NCBI RefSeq assembly: GCF_024519435.1
Contig: NZ_JALJRZ010000003.1
Coordinates: forward strand, 124,001-188,000
Length of the DNA stretch: 64,000 nucleotides
Origin: Terrabacter sp. Ter38
GTDB taxonomy: Bacteria; Actinomycetota; Actinomycetes; Actinomycetales; Dermatophilaceae
Direction: 5' to 3'
Shown: piece after piece, positions 49,921 to 58,117 of the stretch
How the letters are laid out: each line of letters begins with the position of its first letter
Position numbering within the stretch: the stretch's first letter is position 1
Made by a program: the position numbers and the translations under genes
The notes under the pieces: generated by a model
The model's input: the letters and a program-made list of their open reading frames with translations, nothing else
Told to the model about the DNA's origin: nothing
The model's database searches: none

Positions 49921-51477
49921 CTAGGAATCGGCTGTGCCTTGGGAGGAGCCATGGTGACGTGGCTCACTCGTGGTCCGGGTGATCGGGAGCTCGACGACGA
50001 CGGTGGCCCCACCACCGGGAGTCTCGTCGACACGGACCGTGCCGTCGTGGGCCTCGATGATCGCGTGGACGATGGCCAGCCCGAGCCCGTTGCCGCCACC
50101 CTGGCCACGGCTGCGGCTGCGGTCGGCGCGGTAGAAGCGCTCGAAGACGTCGGCGCGGGCGTCGACGGGTATGCCGTGTCCGTGGTCGCGGACGTGGAGT
50201 GCGACGTGCTGGGGGTCGACCCGTCCGACGAGGATCTCGATGGGGGTGCCGTCGGGGGTGTGCACGCGCGCGTTGGTCACGAGGTTGGTCACGACCTGCC
50301 GCAGCTGCTGCTCGTCGGCCCGCAGCTCCGTCGGCTCGATCGGTCCGCTGACGCCGGTCGCGACGATGTGACGTTCCGGCGCGATGGTGCGCGCGTCCTG
50401 GGCCGCGTCGGCCGCGAGGACGGCGAGATCGACGGTCTGCAGCTCGAGCGGGCGTTCGCCGTCGAGGCGGGCGAGGGTCAGCAGATCCTCGACGAGACCG
50501 CTCATCCGGTGCGCCTCGGACTCGATGCGCCCCATGGCACCGGTCACGGCGTCGGCCGTCGGCAGCGCGCCCTGGCGGTAGAGCTCGGCGTAGCCGCCGA
50601 CCGCTGCGAGCGGGGTGCGCAGCTCGTGGGACGCGTCGGCGATGAAGCGGCGCATCTTCTCCTCGTTGGCCTCTCGCGCGGCGAAGCTCTGCTCGATCCG
50701 GGCGAGCATCGCGTTGAGCGACCGGGAGAGCGAGGCCACCTCGTCGTCGGTGTCAGGCACGTCGACGCGCTGGGTCAGGTCTCCCACGGCGATCTGGGCC
50801 GCAGTGTCCTCGATGCGGGTCAGCGGCCGGAAGGTGCGCCCGATGAGGTACCAGCCGAGCAGCGCCGTCAGGAGCAGGGCGATGGCACCGATGGCGGCGG
50901 CATACAGGAGGAACTGGCTGACAGTGGCCTCGAGCGGCCGCAGGGGCAACGCGACCTCGACGATCCCGCTGCTCTCGTCGTTGAGCTTGGCGAGAGCCAG
51001 CCACTGGCCCTCCCCGGTGGCGGAGCCCACCTGGAACGTCGACGGCTCGAGCAGGTTCGAGTCGGTGAGCTTCGGCGTGGGCAGGGCAGGGGTCGCGGGC
51101 TCCAGGAGTACGGCGTCGCGGAGGTTCGTGATCTCGCCGGTCGACAGGTCGAGCACCTTGGCGGTGAAGTTCGACGGCAGCTGCGAGCTCGTCGCCTGCA
51201 GCTCGGAGAGCTCGACCGAGGCCAGGCTCGCCGCGTAGACCTTGAGCTCCTCCTCCGTCTGGCTGACGAGGTAGCCGCGCAGCAGGGCGCTGACCGCGAG
51301 CGAGGTGACAGCGAGGGCTGCTGCGACGAGACCGAGAGTGACGGCGAGGAGGCGCCAGCGCAAGGGCAGGGCCCGCAGGCGGCGGGTCAGCGAGCGTCCA
51401 CGCACCGCGGCGTGCGGGACGCTCGCGTCGTCAGCGGGGGCGCGCAGGTCGGCCGCCGGGGCGGTCAGGTCGGCCAT
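49921..51477 (-). CDS. Sensor histidine kinase (MprB/BaeS-like)
   Basis: Two-component sensor with 518 residues. A cytoplasmic N-terminus is followed by span 1 (about 43-67), an extracellular sensor region (68-185) and span 2 (about 188-211). Then come HAMP (212-265), the phospho-acceptor helix FIADASHELRTPLAAVGG with His284, and an HATPase domain (N box TNLVTNARVHTP, G boxes DHGHGIPVDA and GGNGLGLAI). ATG at 51477 lies 4 nt after the stop of the response regulator gene. The kinase-regulator-protease order suggests envelope-stress sensing; the signal is unknown. Confidence 0.95.
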   Translation of the reverse strand: MADLTAPAADLRAPADDASVPHAAVRGRSLTRRLRALPLRWRLLAVTLGLVAAALAVTSLAVSALLRGYLVSQTEEELKVYAASLASVELSELQATSSQLPSNFTAKVLDLSTGEITNLRDAVLLEPATPALPTPKLTDSNLLEPSTFQVGSATGEGQWLALAKLNDESSGIVEVALPLRPLEATVSQFLLYAAAIGAIALLLTALLGWYLIGRTFRPLTRIEDTAAQIAVGDLTQRVDVPDTDDEVASLSRSLNAMLARIEQSFAAREANEEKMRRFIADASHELRTPLAAVGGYAELYRQGALPTADAVTGAMGRIESEAHRMSGLVEDLLTLARLDGERPLELQTVDLAVLAADAAQDARTIAPERHIVATGVSGPIEPTELRADEQQLRQVVTNLVTNARVHTPDGTPIEILVGRVDPQHVALHVRDHGHGIPVDARADVFERFYRADRSRSRGQGGGNGLGLAIVHAIIEAHDGTVRVDETPGGGATVVVELPITRTTSEPRHHGSSQGTADS

Positions 51478-51481
51478 CCGG

Positions 51482-52204
51482 TCAGGGGGCGGGCAGCTCT
51501 TGGGGCACCCGGAGAACGTAACCCACGCCGCGCTTGGTGTGGATGAGCGAGGGGCCGTCGGCATCGATCTTGCGCCGGAGGTAGGAGATGTAGGACTCGA
51601 CGATGCCGGACTCGCCGCGGAAGTCGTAGTCCCAGACGTGGTCGAGGATCTGCAGCTTCGAGAGCACCCGGTTGGGGTTGAGCAGCAGGTAGCGCAGCAG
51701 CTTGAACTCGGTGGGGGACAGGTCGATGATCCGCCCCCCGCGGCGCACCTCGTGGGAGTCCTCGTTGAGCTCGAGGTCGTGGAAGCGGAGCGTCGCGCCG
51801 TCGTCGGCCTGCCCGCGGGTGCGGCGCAGGACCGCCCGGATGCGGGCGATGACCTCCTCGAGGCTGAACGGCTTGGTGACGTAGTCGTCGCCACCCACGG
51901 TGAGGCCCTGGATCTTGTCGCCCGTCGCGTCGCGAGCGGTGACGAAGACGATCGGCTGCTGGCGGCCGCGGTCGCGCAGGCGACGGGTCACCTCGAAGCC
52001 GTCGACGTCGGGGAGCATGACGTCGAGCACGACGAGGTCGGGCTCGGACTCGGCGGCCATGGCGAGGGCGGTCGTGCCGTCACCGGCCGTCTCGACCTCG
52101 AAGCCGGCGAAGCGAAGTGAGGTTGCGAGGAGCTCGCGGATGTTCGGCTCGTCCTCGACGACGAGCAGGCGAGCCTCGGGTGCCGCAGCTGTCTGGGTGT
52201 CCAC
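51482..52204 (-). CDS. OmpR/PhoB-family response regulator (MprA-like)
   Basis: DNA-binding regulator of 240 residues. The receiver domain has the acidic pair in LLVVEDEPN and the phospho-acceptor Asp61 in LVVLDVMLPDVDG; the conserved Lys is in DDYVTKPF. The C-terminal winged helix (about residues 138-235) has LSPTEFKLLRYLLLNPNRVL, then the recognition helix region and RGVGYVLR. The start is GTG at 52204; the open frame upstream lies in non-conserved DNA. A GACACT hexamer 6 nt before GTG and an 11-bp tandem repeat just upstream suggest a leaderless, self-regulated promoter. Confidence 0.95.
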   Translation of the reverse strand: MDTQTAAAPEARLLVVEDEPNIRELLATSLRFAGFEVETAGDGTTALAMAAESEPDLVVLDVMLPDVDGFEVTRRLRDRGRQQPIVFVTARDATGDKIQGLTVGGDDYVTKPFSLEEVIARIRAVLRRTRGQADDGATLRFHDLELNEDSHEVRRGGRIIDLSPTEFKLLRYLLLNPNRVLSKLQILDHVWDYDFRGESGIVESYISYLRRKIDADGPSLIHTKRGVGYVLRVPQELPAP

Positions 52205-52210
52205 GGTCCC

Positions 52211-52243
52211 AGTGTCAGGGTGTTCGCTGGGAGTTCGCTGGGA
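52211..52243 (-). promoter_or_regulatory. Response-regulator promoter with tandem 11-bp repeat
   Basis: GTTCGCTGGGA occurs twice in immediate tandem at 52222-52232 and 52233-52243 (minus strand TCCCAGCGAAC twice). The 11-bp step puts both copies on one helix face, as for OmpR-type dimers. A minus-strand hexamer GACACT (52211-52216) lies between them and the GTG start, so the repeats would sit at about -17 to -40, the usual place for an activator. Confidence 0.6.
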
Positions 52244-52302
52244 ACGACGGAACCGGTCGCGGCGACCGTTCAGCGCCCGGAACGGGACCGGCCGACCGCG
52301 AG

Positions 52303-52518
52303 TCAGCGCGTGCGAGCCCTGGCCAGAGCCTTCCTGAAGTCGCTGCCGCCCATCGAGGCACAGTCCTGCGCGCGCCGTCGCTTGATCACCACGGGGCACC
52401 TCGTGCACCGCGGGCTGTCCTTGCAGCACGTGGACTTCGGCTTGAGCTTCGCCACGTCCTCGGCCCTGAGCTCGCCCACGTCGACGACGCGAAACAGGCA
52501 AGGCTTCTCTGACCTCAT
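52303..52518 (-). CDS. Small Cys-rich conserved protein
   Basis: Protein of 71 residues with a compact Cys motif, STCCKDSPRCTRCPVVIKRR, flanked by basic residues; it resembles a small actinobacterial family seen widely but without assigned function. Four Cys (CC-x5-C-x2-C) could bind a metal. ATG at 52518 lies 28 nt after the XPB helicase stop on the same strand, so it probably shares that transcript. It is separate from the response regulator gene, which has its own promoter. Confidence 0.65.
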   Translation of the reverse strand: MRSEKPCLFRVVDVGELRAEDVAKLKPKSTCCKDSPRCTRCPVVIKRRRAQDCASMGGSDFRKALARARTR

Positions 52519-52546
52519 GGAGTCGCAGGGTGAGCGGTCCCGACGC

Positions 52547-54199
52547 TCAGAGGTCGTCGGCGTCGACGATGCGGTACGCGTACCCCTGCTCGGCGAGGAA
52601 GCGCTGCCGGTGCGCGGCGAAGTCGGCGTCGACGGTGTCGCGGCTGACGATCGTGTAGAAGTGCGCCGTGCGCCCGTCACCCTTGGGGCGCAGGACGCGA
52701 CCGAGGCGCTGGGCCTCCTCCTGGCGGGAGCCGAAGGTGCCGCTGATCTGGATCGCGACGCTCGCCTCCGGCAGATCGATGGAGAAGTTCGCCACCTTGC
52801 TGACGACGAGCGTCGTGATCTCGCCGGTGCGGAAGGCGTCGTAGAGGCGCTGGCGCTCCTTGACGGTCGTCTCTCCGGTGATGACCTCGGCACCGAGCCG
52901 CTCAGCCACCTCGTGGAGCTGGTCGAGGTACTGCCCGATGACGAGGGTGGGCTCGCCGGCGTGCTGCTCGGCCAGCGTCTCGACGACGGGGAGCTTGGCG
53001 TCGGAGCACGACGCGAGACGGTAGCGGTCCTCCGGCTCGCTCACGGCATACGCGAGGCGCTGGCCCTCGGGCAGCGTGACGCGCACCTCGACGCAGTCGG
53101 CGGGAGCGATGTAGCCCTGGGCCTCGATGTCCTTCCACGGCGCGTCGAACCGCTTCGGGCCGATGAGGCTGAAGACGTCGGCCTCGCGGCCGTCCTCGCG
53201 CACGAGGGTCGCGGTGAGGCCGAGGCGGCGGCGCGCCTGGAGGTCGGCGGTCATCCGGAAGATCGGTGCCGGCAGCAGGTGCACCTCGTCGTAGACGATG
53301 AGGCCCCAGTCGCGGGCGTCGAGCAGGTCGAGGTGCGCGTAGGCGCCCTTCCGCTTCGTCGTCAGCACCTGGTAGGTCGCGATGGTGACCGGGCGGATCT
53401 CCTTGCGGGCGCCGGAGTACTCGCCGATCTCGTCCTCGGTCAGCGTCGTGCGCTTGATCAGCTCGTCCTTCCACTGCCGCGCGCTCACCGTGTTGGTGAC
53501 GAGGATGAGGGTCGTCGCCTTGGCGGCGGCCATCGCGCCAGCGCCGACGAGCGTCTTGCCCGCGCCGCAGGGGAGGACGACGACTCCGGAGCCGCCGTGC
53601 CAGAAGCCGTCGACGGCGTGCTGCTGGTAGGGGCGCAGGTGCCAGTCGGCCTGGTCGAGGTCGATCGGGTGGGCCTCACCGTCGACGTAGCCGGCCAGGT
53701 CCTCGGCCGGCCAGCCGACCTTGAGCAGCTCCTGCTTGAGGGTGCCGCGCTCGCTCGGGTGCACGACGACGGCGAGGTCGTCGAGGCGCTCGCCGGTCAG
53801 CGGCTTGATCTTCTTGTGCCGCAGCACCTCCTCGAGCACCGGCCGGTCCGTCGTGCGCAGCACGAGACGGGTGCCCTCGGGGCTGTCGGCGAGACCCTCC
53901 TTGGTGAGGGTCAGGCGGCCGTAACGGTCCATCGTGTCGGCCACGTCGACGAGCAGCGCGTTGGGGACGGCATACCGGCTGTGGGTGATGAGGGCGTCGA
54001 CGACCTGCTCGGCGTCGTGGCCGGCCGCGCGGGCGTTCCACAGGCCGAGCGGCGTGATGCGGTAGGTGTGCACGTGCTCCGGGGCACGCTCGAGCTCGGC
54101 GAACGGAGCGATGGCCCGGCGTGCGGCCTCGGCGTTCGGGTGGTCGACCTCGAGGAGGAGGGTCTTGTCGCTCTGGACGATCAGGGGTCCGTCATTCAT
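52547..54199 (-). CDS. DNA repair helicase XPB
   Basis: Bacterial homologue of the XPB/Ssl2 superfamily 2 helicase, a 3'-5' DNA helicase, 550 residues. An N-terminal DRD-like region (1-185) is followed by the Q-like LRPYQQHAV, Walker A PCGAGKT (210-216), DEVH box (304-307) and GLTATLVREDG containing the XPB-specific RED motif (334-336). The helicase lobe 2 motif VI is QRLGRVLRPKG. ATG at 54199 follows the family N-terminus. Its usual partner, the helicase-associated protein, is 1.4 kb upstream on the same strand but is separated by an HMG-CoA lyase on the other strand. Confidence 0.96.
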   Translation of the reverse strand: MNDGPLIVQSDKTLLLEVDHPNAEAARRAIAPFAELERAPEHVHTYRITPLGLWNARAAGHDAEQVVDALITHSRYAVPNALLVDVADTMDRYGRLTLTKEGLADSPEGTRLVLRTTDRPVLEEVLRHKKIKPLTGERLDDLAVVVHPSERGTLKQELLKVGWPAEDLAGYVDGEAHPIDLDQADWHLRPYQQHAVDGFWHGGSGVVVLPCGAGKTLVGAGAMAAAKATTLILVTNTVSARQWKDELIKRTTLTEDEIGEYSGARKEIRPVTIATYQVLTTKRKGAYAHLDLLDARDWGLIVYDEVHLLPAPIFRMTADLQARRRLGLTATLVREDGREADVFSLIGPKRFDAPWKDIEAQGYIAPADCVEVRVTLPEGQRLAYAVSEPEDRYRLASCSDAKLPVVETLAEQHAGEPTLVIGQYLDQLHEVAERLGAEVITGETTVKERQRLYDAFRTGEITTLVVSKVANFSIDLPEASVAIQISGTFGSRQEEAQRLGRVLRPKGDGRTAHFYTIVSRDTVDADFAAHRQRFLAEQGYAYRIVDADDL

Positions 54200-54226
54200 C
54201 GTGTGGAGACAACTCCGAGCGTGGGT

Positions 54227-54266
54227 CGAGGTATTCCGTCGGGGGCCATCGCGAGCCGATACCTCG
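54227..54266. promoter_or_regulatory. Inverted repeat in the XPB / HMG-CoA lyase divergent region
   Basis: CGAGGTAT (54227-54234) and ATACCTCG (54259-54266) are perfect inverted copies with centres 32 bp apart, about three helical turns, in the 104-nt space between divergent genes. A shared operator or loop is possible. Confidence 0.35.
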
Positions 54267-54303
54267 GCCGGGGCGTGGGGCGTGCTGGTGACAGTATGGG
54301 CGC

Positions 54304-55236
54304 ATGCGATCCCCACAGGTCGAGGCGGCGACGGGGCTGCCCCCGAAGGTGACGATCTACGAGGTCGGTCCGCGCGACGGCCTGCAGAACGAGAAGACGA
54401 TCGTCCCGGCCGCGACGAAGGTCGAGTTCATCCGCCGTCTCGAGGCTGCCGGGCTCGGCACCATCGAGACGACCTCGTTCGTCCCGGCGAGGTGGGTGCC
54501 ACAGATGGGCGACGCCGAGGAGGTGCTCGCCGGACTCGGTGCCGACGGGCTCGGGCGCCGCCGTCCCGCCCTCGTGCCCAACGAGCGCGGCCTCGACCGC
54601 GCCGAGGAGCTCGGGCTCGGGGCGATCGCGATCTTCGGCTCGGCCACCGAGACCTTCGCGCAGAAGAACCTCAACCGGTCCGTGAGCGAGCAGTACGCCA
54701 TGTTCGAGCCGGTCGTGAAGCGCGCCCTCGCCGACGGCATGTGGGTGCGCGCCTACGTCTCGATGTGCTTCGGCGACCCGTGGGAGGGCCCGGTGCCGAT
54801 CGACCAGGTCGTCGACACGGCCGAGCGGCTCATGGACCTCGGCTGCCACGAGCTGAGCCTCGGCGACACGATCGGCGTCGGCACGACGGGCCACGTCCAC
54901 CGGCTGCTCGAGGCGCTTGCCGCGCGAGGCATCGGCACCGACCGCATCGCCGTGCACTTCCACGACACCTACGGGCAGGCGCTCGCCAACACCGTGGCCG
55001 CCCTCCGCGACGGCGTCTCGGTAGTCGACGCGGCCGCCGGCGGGCTGGGTGGCTGCCCCTACGCGAAATCCGCAACCGGCAACCTCGCCACCGAGGACCT
55101 CGTCTGGGCCCTGCACGGCGCGGGCGTCGAGACCGGGGTCGACCTCGACGCCCTCGTCGAGACGTCGGTGTGGATGGCGCAGCAGCTCGGCCGCCCCAGC
55201 CCGAGCAACGTCGTGCGCGCCCTCGCCGGCGCCTGA
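54304..55236 (+). CDS. Hydroxymethylglutaryl-CoA lyase
   Basis: HMGL-like TIM-barrel enzyme, 310 residues. It cleaves HMG-CoA to acetyl-CoA and acetoacetate in leucine degradation. The N-terminus VTIYEVGPRDGLQNEKTIV contains the catalytic Arg and metal-binding Asp. SLGDTIGVGT and HFHDTYGQALAN (metal His) follow, and the lyase signature GGLGGCPYAKSATGNLATED contains the reactive Cys. ATG at 54304 lies 6 nt after CAGTAT, a possible -10. Other leucine-pathway genes are not in the window. It is convergent with the phosphoesterase gene, 8 nt between stops. Confidence 0.93.
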   Translation: MRSPQVEAATGLPPKVTIYEVGPRDGLQNEKTIVPAATKVEFIRRLEAAGLGTIETTSFVPARWVPQMGDAEEVLAGLGADGLGRRRPALVPNERGLDRAEELGLGAIAIFGSATETFAQKNLNRSVSEQYAMFEPVVKRALADGMWVRAYVSMCFGDPWEGPVPIDQVVDTAERLMDLGCHELSLGDTIGVGTTGHVHRLLEALAARGIGTDRIAVHFHDTYGQALANTVAALRDGVSVVDAAAGGLGGCPYAKSATGNLATEDLVWALHGAGVETGVDLDALVETSVWMAQQLGRPSPSNVVRALAGA

Positions 55237-55244
55237 CCCGCTCC

Positions 55245-55619
55245 TCAGCCGGAGGGCTGGTCCTTCGTGAGGTGGAGCAGCCAGTCGCGGTCGGTGCGGA
55301 TCAGGGCGTAGCGGCGCGAGGCGTCCCGACCGTGCAGCACGAAGACGATCCGGTGGTCGTCGCGCGACTCCTCCTCCCACCATCCGGTGTCGGCGACCGC
55401 CTTGTGCTCGTCGGTGTACGTCAGGTGGTCCAGGTCGTGGTCGTCGACGGCGACGGCGAGCCGGTCGTGCCGGCTCGTCGTCGGCAGGCCCTTGGGCACC
55501 GCCCACGAGCGCAGGACACCGTCCTCCTCGAGCCGCAGGTCGAAGTGCGGCCGCGGCTTCCGGTGGTCGTGGAGGACGTATGCCGGCCGGTGGCCCTCAC
55601 GGATGCCGTTGCCTGTCAA
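55245..55619 (-). CDS. Stand-alone LigD-type 3'-phosphoesterase domain protein
   Basis: DNA polymerase-ligase N-terminal (phosphoesterase) domain without ligase or polymerase, 124 residues. In LigD this domain trims 3' ends during non-homologous end joining. Landmarks are YVLHDHRKPRPHFDLRLEED with catalytic His/Asp residues, LRSWAVPKGLP and YTDEHKAVADTGWWEE; FVLHGRDASRRYALIRT and WLLHLTKDQ close the domain. The only usable start is TTG at 55619, 6 nt after the stop of the helicase-associated gene, so translation is probably coupled. A DNA-repair link with the neighbouring XPB pair is inference. Confidence 0.85.
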   Translation of the reverse strand: MTGNGIREGHRPAYVLHDHRKPRPHFDLRLEEDGVLRSWAVPKGLPTTSRHDRLAVAVDDHDLDHLTYTDEHKAVADTGWWEEESRDDHRIVFVLHGRDASRRYALIRTDRDWLLHLTKDQPSG

Positions 55620-55625
55620 GGCTGC

Positions 55626-58046
55626 TCAGCTCTCGAGCGTCGCGCCGGTGATCCGGTGGACCGAGAACGACTTCTCGTGGCCGGACTCGTCCGTGGCCCG
55701 GACGCGGCCGCCCTCGACCTTCTGCGGGTGGATGAGGTGGCGGCTCGTGGCTCCGTGGCCGTCGGAGTAGCCGATCCACACGCCGTGCCGGTCGGCGACC
55801 GCGTCGCGCAGCAGCGAGAGGGTCACGACGGGATCCATCGCCTGGATGCGCGGGCCGGGTCGGGTCTCGTCCTCGACGCGGCGTTGGTCGGCCGTCGCCT
55901 CGGCCGCGCGCAGCCCGTCGACGAGCGACTGGGTGTAGGGCCGGTCGACCGGCGAGACCATCGGGCCGGGGCCACGGCGGCGTGAACCCGCCCGGCGGCG
56001 CGGCGTCTCGGCGTGGACGACGGCGCCGTCCTGTCCCTCGTGCACGGGGGCGAAACCGTTGTCGCGCAAGAGGTCGACGAGGACGCGCGGGTCCGCCGAC
56101 GACACGAGCACCGTCGGCGCGAGCCGCCGCAGCCGGAGAGGCGTGAGGTCGCGCGACGCGAGCATCGTGTCGAGCACGGCCGCGTCGTCGGACCGGACGT
56201 AGGCCGCCGCCCCGCCGATGCGGGTCTGGCCGTGCTTGCGCGCGACATCGGCGACGAGGTACTCGAGCGGCTGCGGCACCGGGGTGCGGCTCGACCGGCG
56301 CACGGTCTCGGTGAAGTCGGCCGCGGTCCACCCGGCGTCGAGCGCGCGACGCACCGACTCGGGCGTGAAGCGGTAGACGGTGGCGCCGCCGCGGGACTCG
56401 ACGTCGGCGGCGAGGCGCATGAACGACCCGAGACCGCCGACGAGCGGGCCCGGGGCGACCGCCGTGAGGTCGGCCTGGACGAGGATGTGGTCGACCGGCG
56501 ACGGCAGGTGCGCCGACATCCCCGCCGCGACGGTCTCGGCCACGGCGCCCGACTCGGCCGGCGTCTGCCCGTTCGAGGTGATGTCGGCAGCGCTGCCGCT
56601 GGCGCGGTCACCTCGACCCCGCGCGGGGCGCCTGCCGCTCGAGGTGTTCGCGACACCGGCCTTGCTCGCGCCATCACCTCGAACCGGGGGGAGGGGCGGG
56701 GGGAGGAGGGGGGCGACGAGCGCACGGCCGGCCTCGGACAGGGCCCCGCGACCGGTCACGCCGAGCCACTCGGACTCGCGCAGCACCGCCTCGACGGCCT
56801 CGTCGAGCACGGCGGCCGACCGGTTCGGCCGGCGCCAGGCCAGGCGCTGGCGCAGCGAGGTGTGGTCGGCAGCGTGGCCCTGCGCGAGAGACGCCAGCTC
56901 ACGCAGCACCTCGCGGCGGATCGCCCGGATCGCGGGCCACTGCACGTCGGGGCCGAGGGCGTTCGCCGGACCGGCTCCGGTGCTGCGTCGACCCACGAGG
57001 TGTGGGGCCCGGGTCGACCCGAGCCAGGCCATGGCCAGCGTCGCCCACCGGTGCCCGGCCTCGCTCGAGCTCCACTCGTCGATCTCCGACGTGGGCGCCC
57101 ACACCGGCACGACTTCGCCGTCGTCGGCGACGAGCCCGGCGGCATACGCCAGCTCGACGACGAAGGCGGTGTGCTCGGGGTCGAGGTCGAGCGTCATCTG
57201 CGTGACGCGGAGGTCGCGCACCGACAGGCCGCCGGCGCGCAGCACCCGGGGTGGCTCGGCGCCCCACGCCGCGGCGAGCTCGTCGAGGTGGGTCAGGCAC
57301 TCGCTCGCGGCACCGCCGGCGGCGGCGTCGACGAGCGCGACGGGTCGGGCCTCGATGTCGGGTGGCGTCAGCTCGGCCGACCGGTGCAGCCGCCCCTCGC
57401 GCAGGACGAGGCCGACCTCGCGGGGGAGCGCGACGCGGTCGGTGGAGACGGGGACGAGCAGGTGGTGCTCGAGCAGCCACCGGGCCGTAGTGCGTCCGGG
57501 CGTGGCCGTGGGTAGCACGCCGAAGGCCGGCCCCCACGTCATCCGCTCGAGCATCGCCCGCGAGTCGTCGGGGGCCTCGGCGAGGGCGGCCCGGATGCGG
57601 TCGGGGGCGGCGTGCTCGGGAGGTGACGAGGGCCGCAGCTCGCGCATCGGCGCCCCGAGGCCGGCGACCGCGGTGCCGAGGACCTCGGGCACCGTGCGCA
57701 CGACGTGGTCGCCGTCGGCGCCGCGCCAGAGCAGGGCTGCGCGCCAGAGGTCCTGCACGATCGCGTCGACGGTCGCGGCGTCGTCGGTGCCGAGCAGGTG
57801 CAGCAGGGTGCTCCGCTCGGCAGCGTCGCCCGCCACGACGACGGCCTCGAGCACCTGGAGGTGGCCCCGGTCGAGTGCCTCGACGGCGCGCTGGACGCTG
57901 GCCCGGGTGCCGGCACGCGCGGCCAGGCTCGTCAGGTCGGCCGGCGCCGGGCGCGCGAGATCCGGGCGCGCGAGCACGAGGTCGATGAGCTCTGCGTCGC
58001 TGCGACCGCGGATGTCGTCGGCGAGGCTCCGGCTCGAGGTGGCCAT
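55626..58046 (-). CDS. XPB-associated protein with helicase-C-like and WYL domains
   Basis: Helicase-associated protein of 806 residues, the Rv0862c-like partner of bacterial XPB. The N-terminal half (1-440) is helical. Residues about 500-640 match the Helicase_C_3 domain (HILVQADLTAVAPGPLVGGL, VYRFTPESVRRALDAGW), and the C-terminus is WYL-like (GVWIGYSDGHGATSRHLIHP to FSVHRITG). Between them, near residues 440-495, lies a low-complexity linker containing a 114-nt palindromic element in frame and a Pro-rich run (LLPPPLPP). The start ATG at 58046 follows TAGGTT by 6 nt, so the mRNA may be leaderless. The molecular role is unproven; repair or regulation is likely. Confidence 0.87.
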   Translation of the reverse strand: MATSSRSLADDIRGRSDAELIDLVLARPDLARPAPADLTSLAARAGTRASVQRAVEALDRGHLQVLEAVVVAGDAAERSTLLHLLGTDDAATVDAIVQDLWRAALLWRGADGDHVVRTVPEVLGTAVAGLGAPMRELRPSSPPEHAAPDRIRAALAEAPDDSRAMLERMTWGPAFGVLPTATPGRTTARWLLEHHLLVPVSTDRVALPREVGLVLREGRLHRSAELTPPDIEARPVALVDAAAGGAASECLTHLDELAAAWGAEPPRVLRAGGLSVRDLRVTQMTLDLDPEHTAFVVELAYAAGLVADDGEVVPVWAPTSEIDEWSSSEAGHRWATLAMAWLGSTRAPHLVGRRSTGAGPANALGPDVQWPAIRAIRREVLRELASLAQGHAADHTSLRQRLAWRRPNRSAAVLDEAVEAVLRESEWLGVTGRGALSEAGRALVAPLLPPPLPPVRGDGASKAGVANTSSGRRPARGRGDRASGSAADITSNGQTPAESGAVAETVAAGMSAHLPSPVDHILVQADLTAVAPGPLVGGLGSFMRLAADVESRGGATVYRFTPESVRRALDAGWTAADFTETVRRSSRTPVPQPLEYLVADVARKHGQTRIGGAAAYVRSDDAAVLDTMLASRDLTPLRLRRLAPTVLVSSADPRVLVDLLRDNGFAPVHEGQDGAVVHAETPRRRAGSRRRGPGPMVSPVDRPYTQSLVDGLRAAEATADQRRVEDETRPGPRIQAMDPVVTLSLLRDAVADRHGVWIGYSDGHGATSRHLIHPQKVEGGRVRATDESGHEKSFSVHRITGATLES
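56571..56684. repeat. 114-nt palindromic element inside the XPB-associated gene
   Basis: GTTCGAGGTGATG (56571-56583) is perfectly inverted at 56672-56684. Two further CGAGGTG arms, inverted and direct, lie inside: unit A spans 56574-56615 (CGAGGTGA to TCACCTCG) and unit B 56640-56681 (CGAGGTG to CACCTCG), both 42 nt. The element length is a multiple of three and it encodes only a Gly/Ser/Arg/Ala linker in the minus-strand gene. It looks like a small palindromic repeat that entered or grew in a coding gene. Confidence 0.7.
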
Positions 58047-58105
58047 CCTCCCAACCTACTGCCCGCCACGCCGTGCCCCCGACCCGCGACGGCGGCGCGC
58101 ACCGC

Positions 58106-58111
58106 TAGCGT
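58106..58111 (+). promoter_or_regulatory. -10 box for a leaderless aldose epimerase mRNA (TAGCGT)
   Basis: TAGCGT ends 6 nt before ATG at 58118; no ribosome site lies between. Confidence 0.5.
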
Positions 58112-58117
58112 TGCCCC

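Noticed and set aside
54200..54303. Mycobacterial-type RecA-independent DNA damage promoter before XPB
   Set aside because: TTGTC occurs, but TANNNT at the required spacing does not, and the match falls almost at the start codon.
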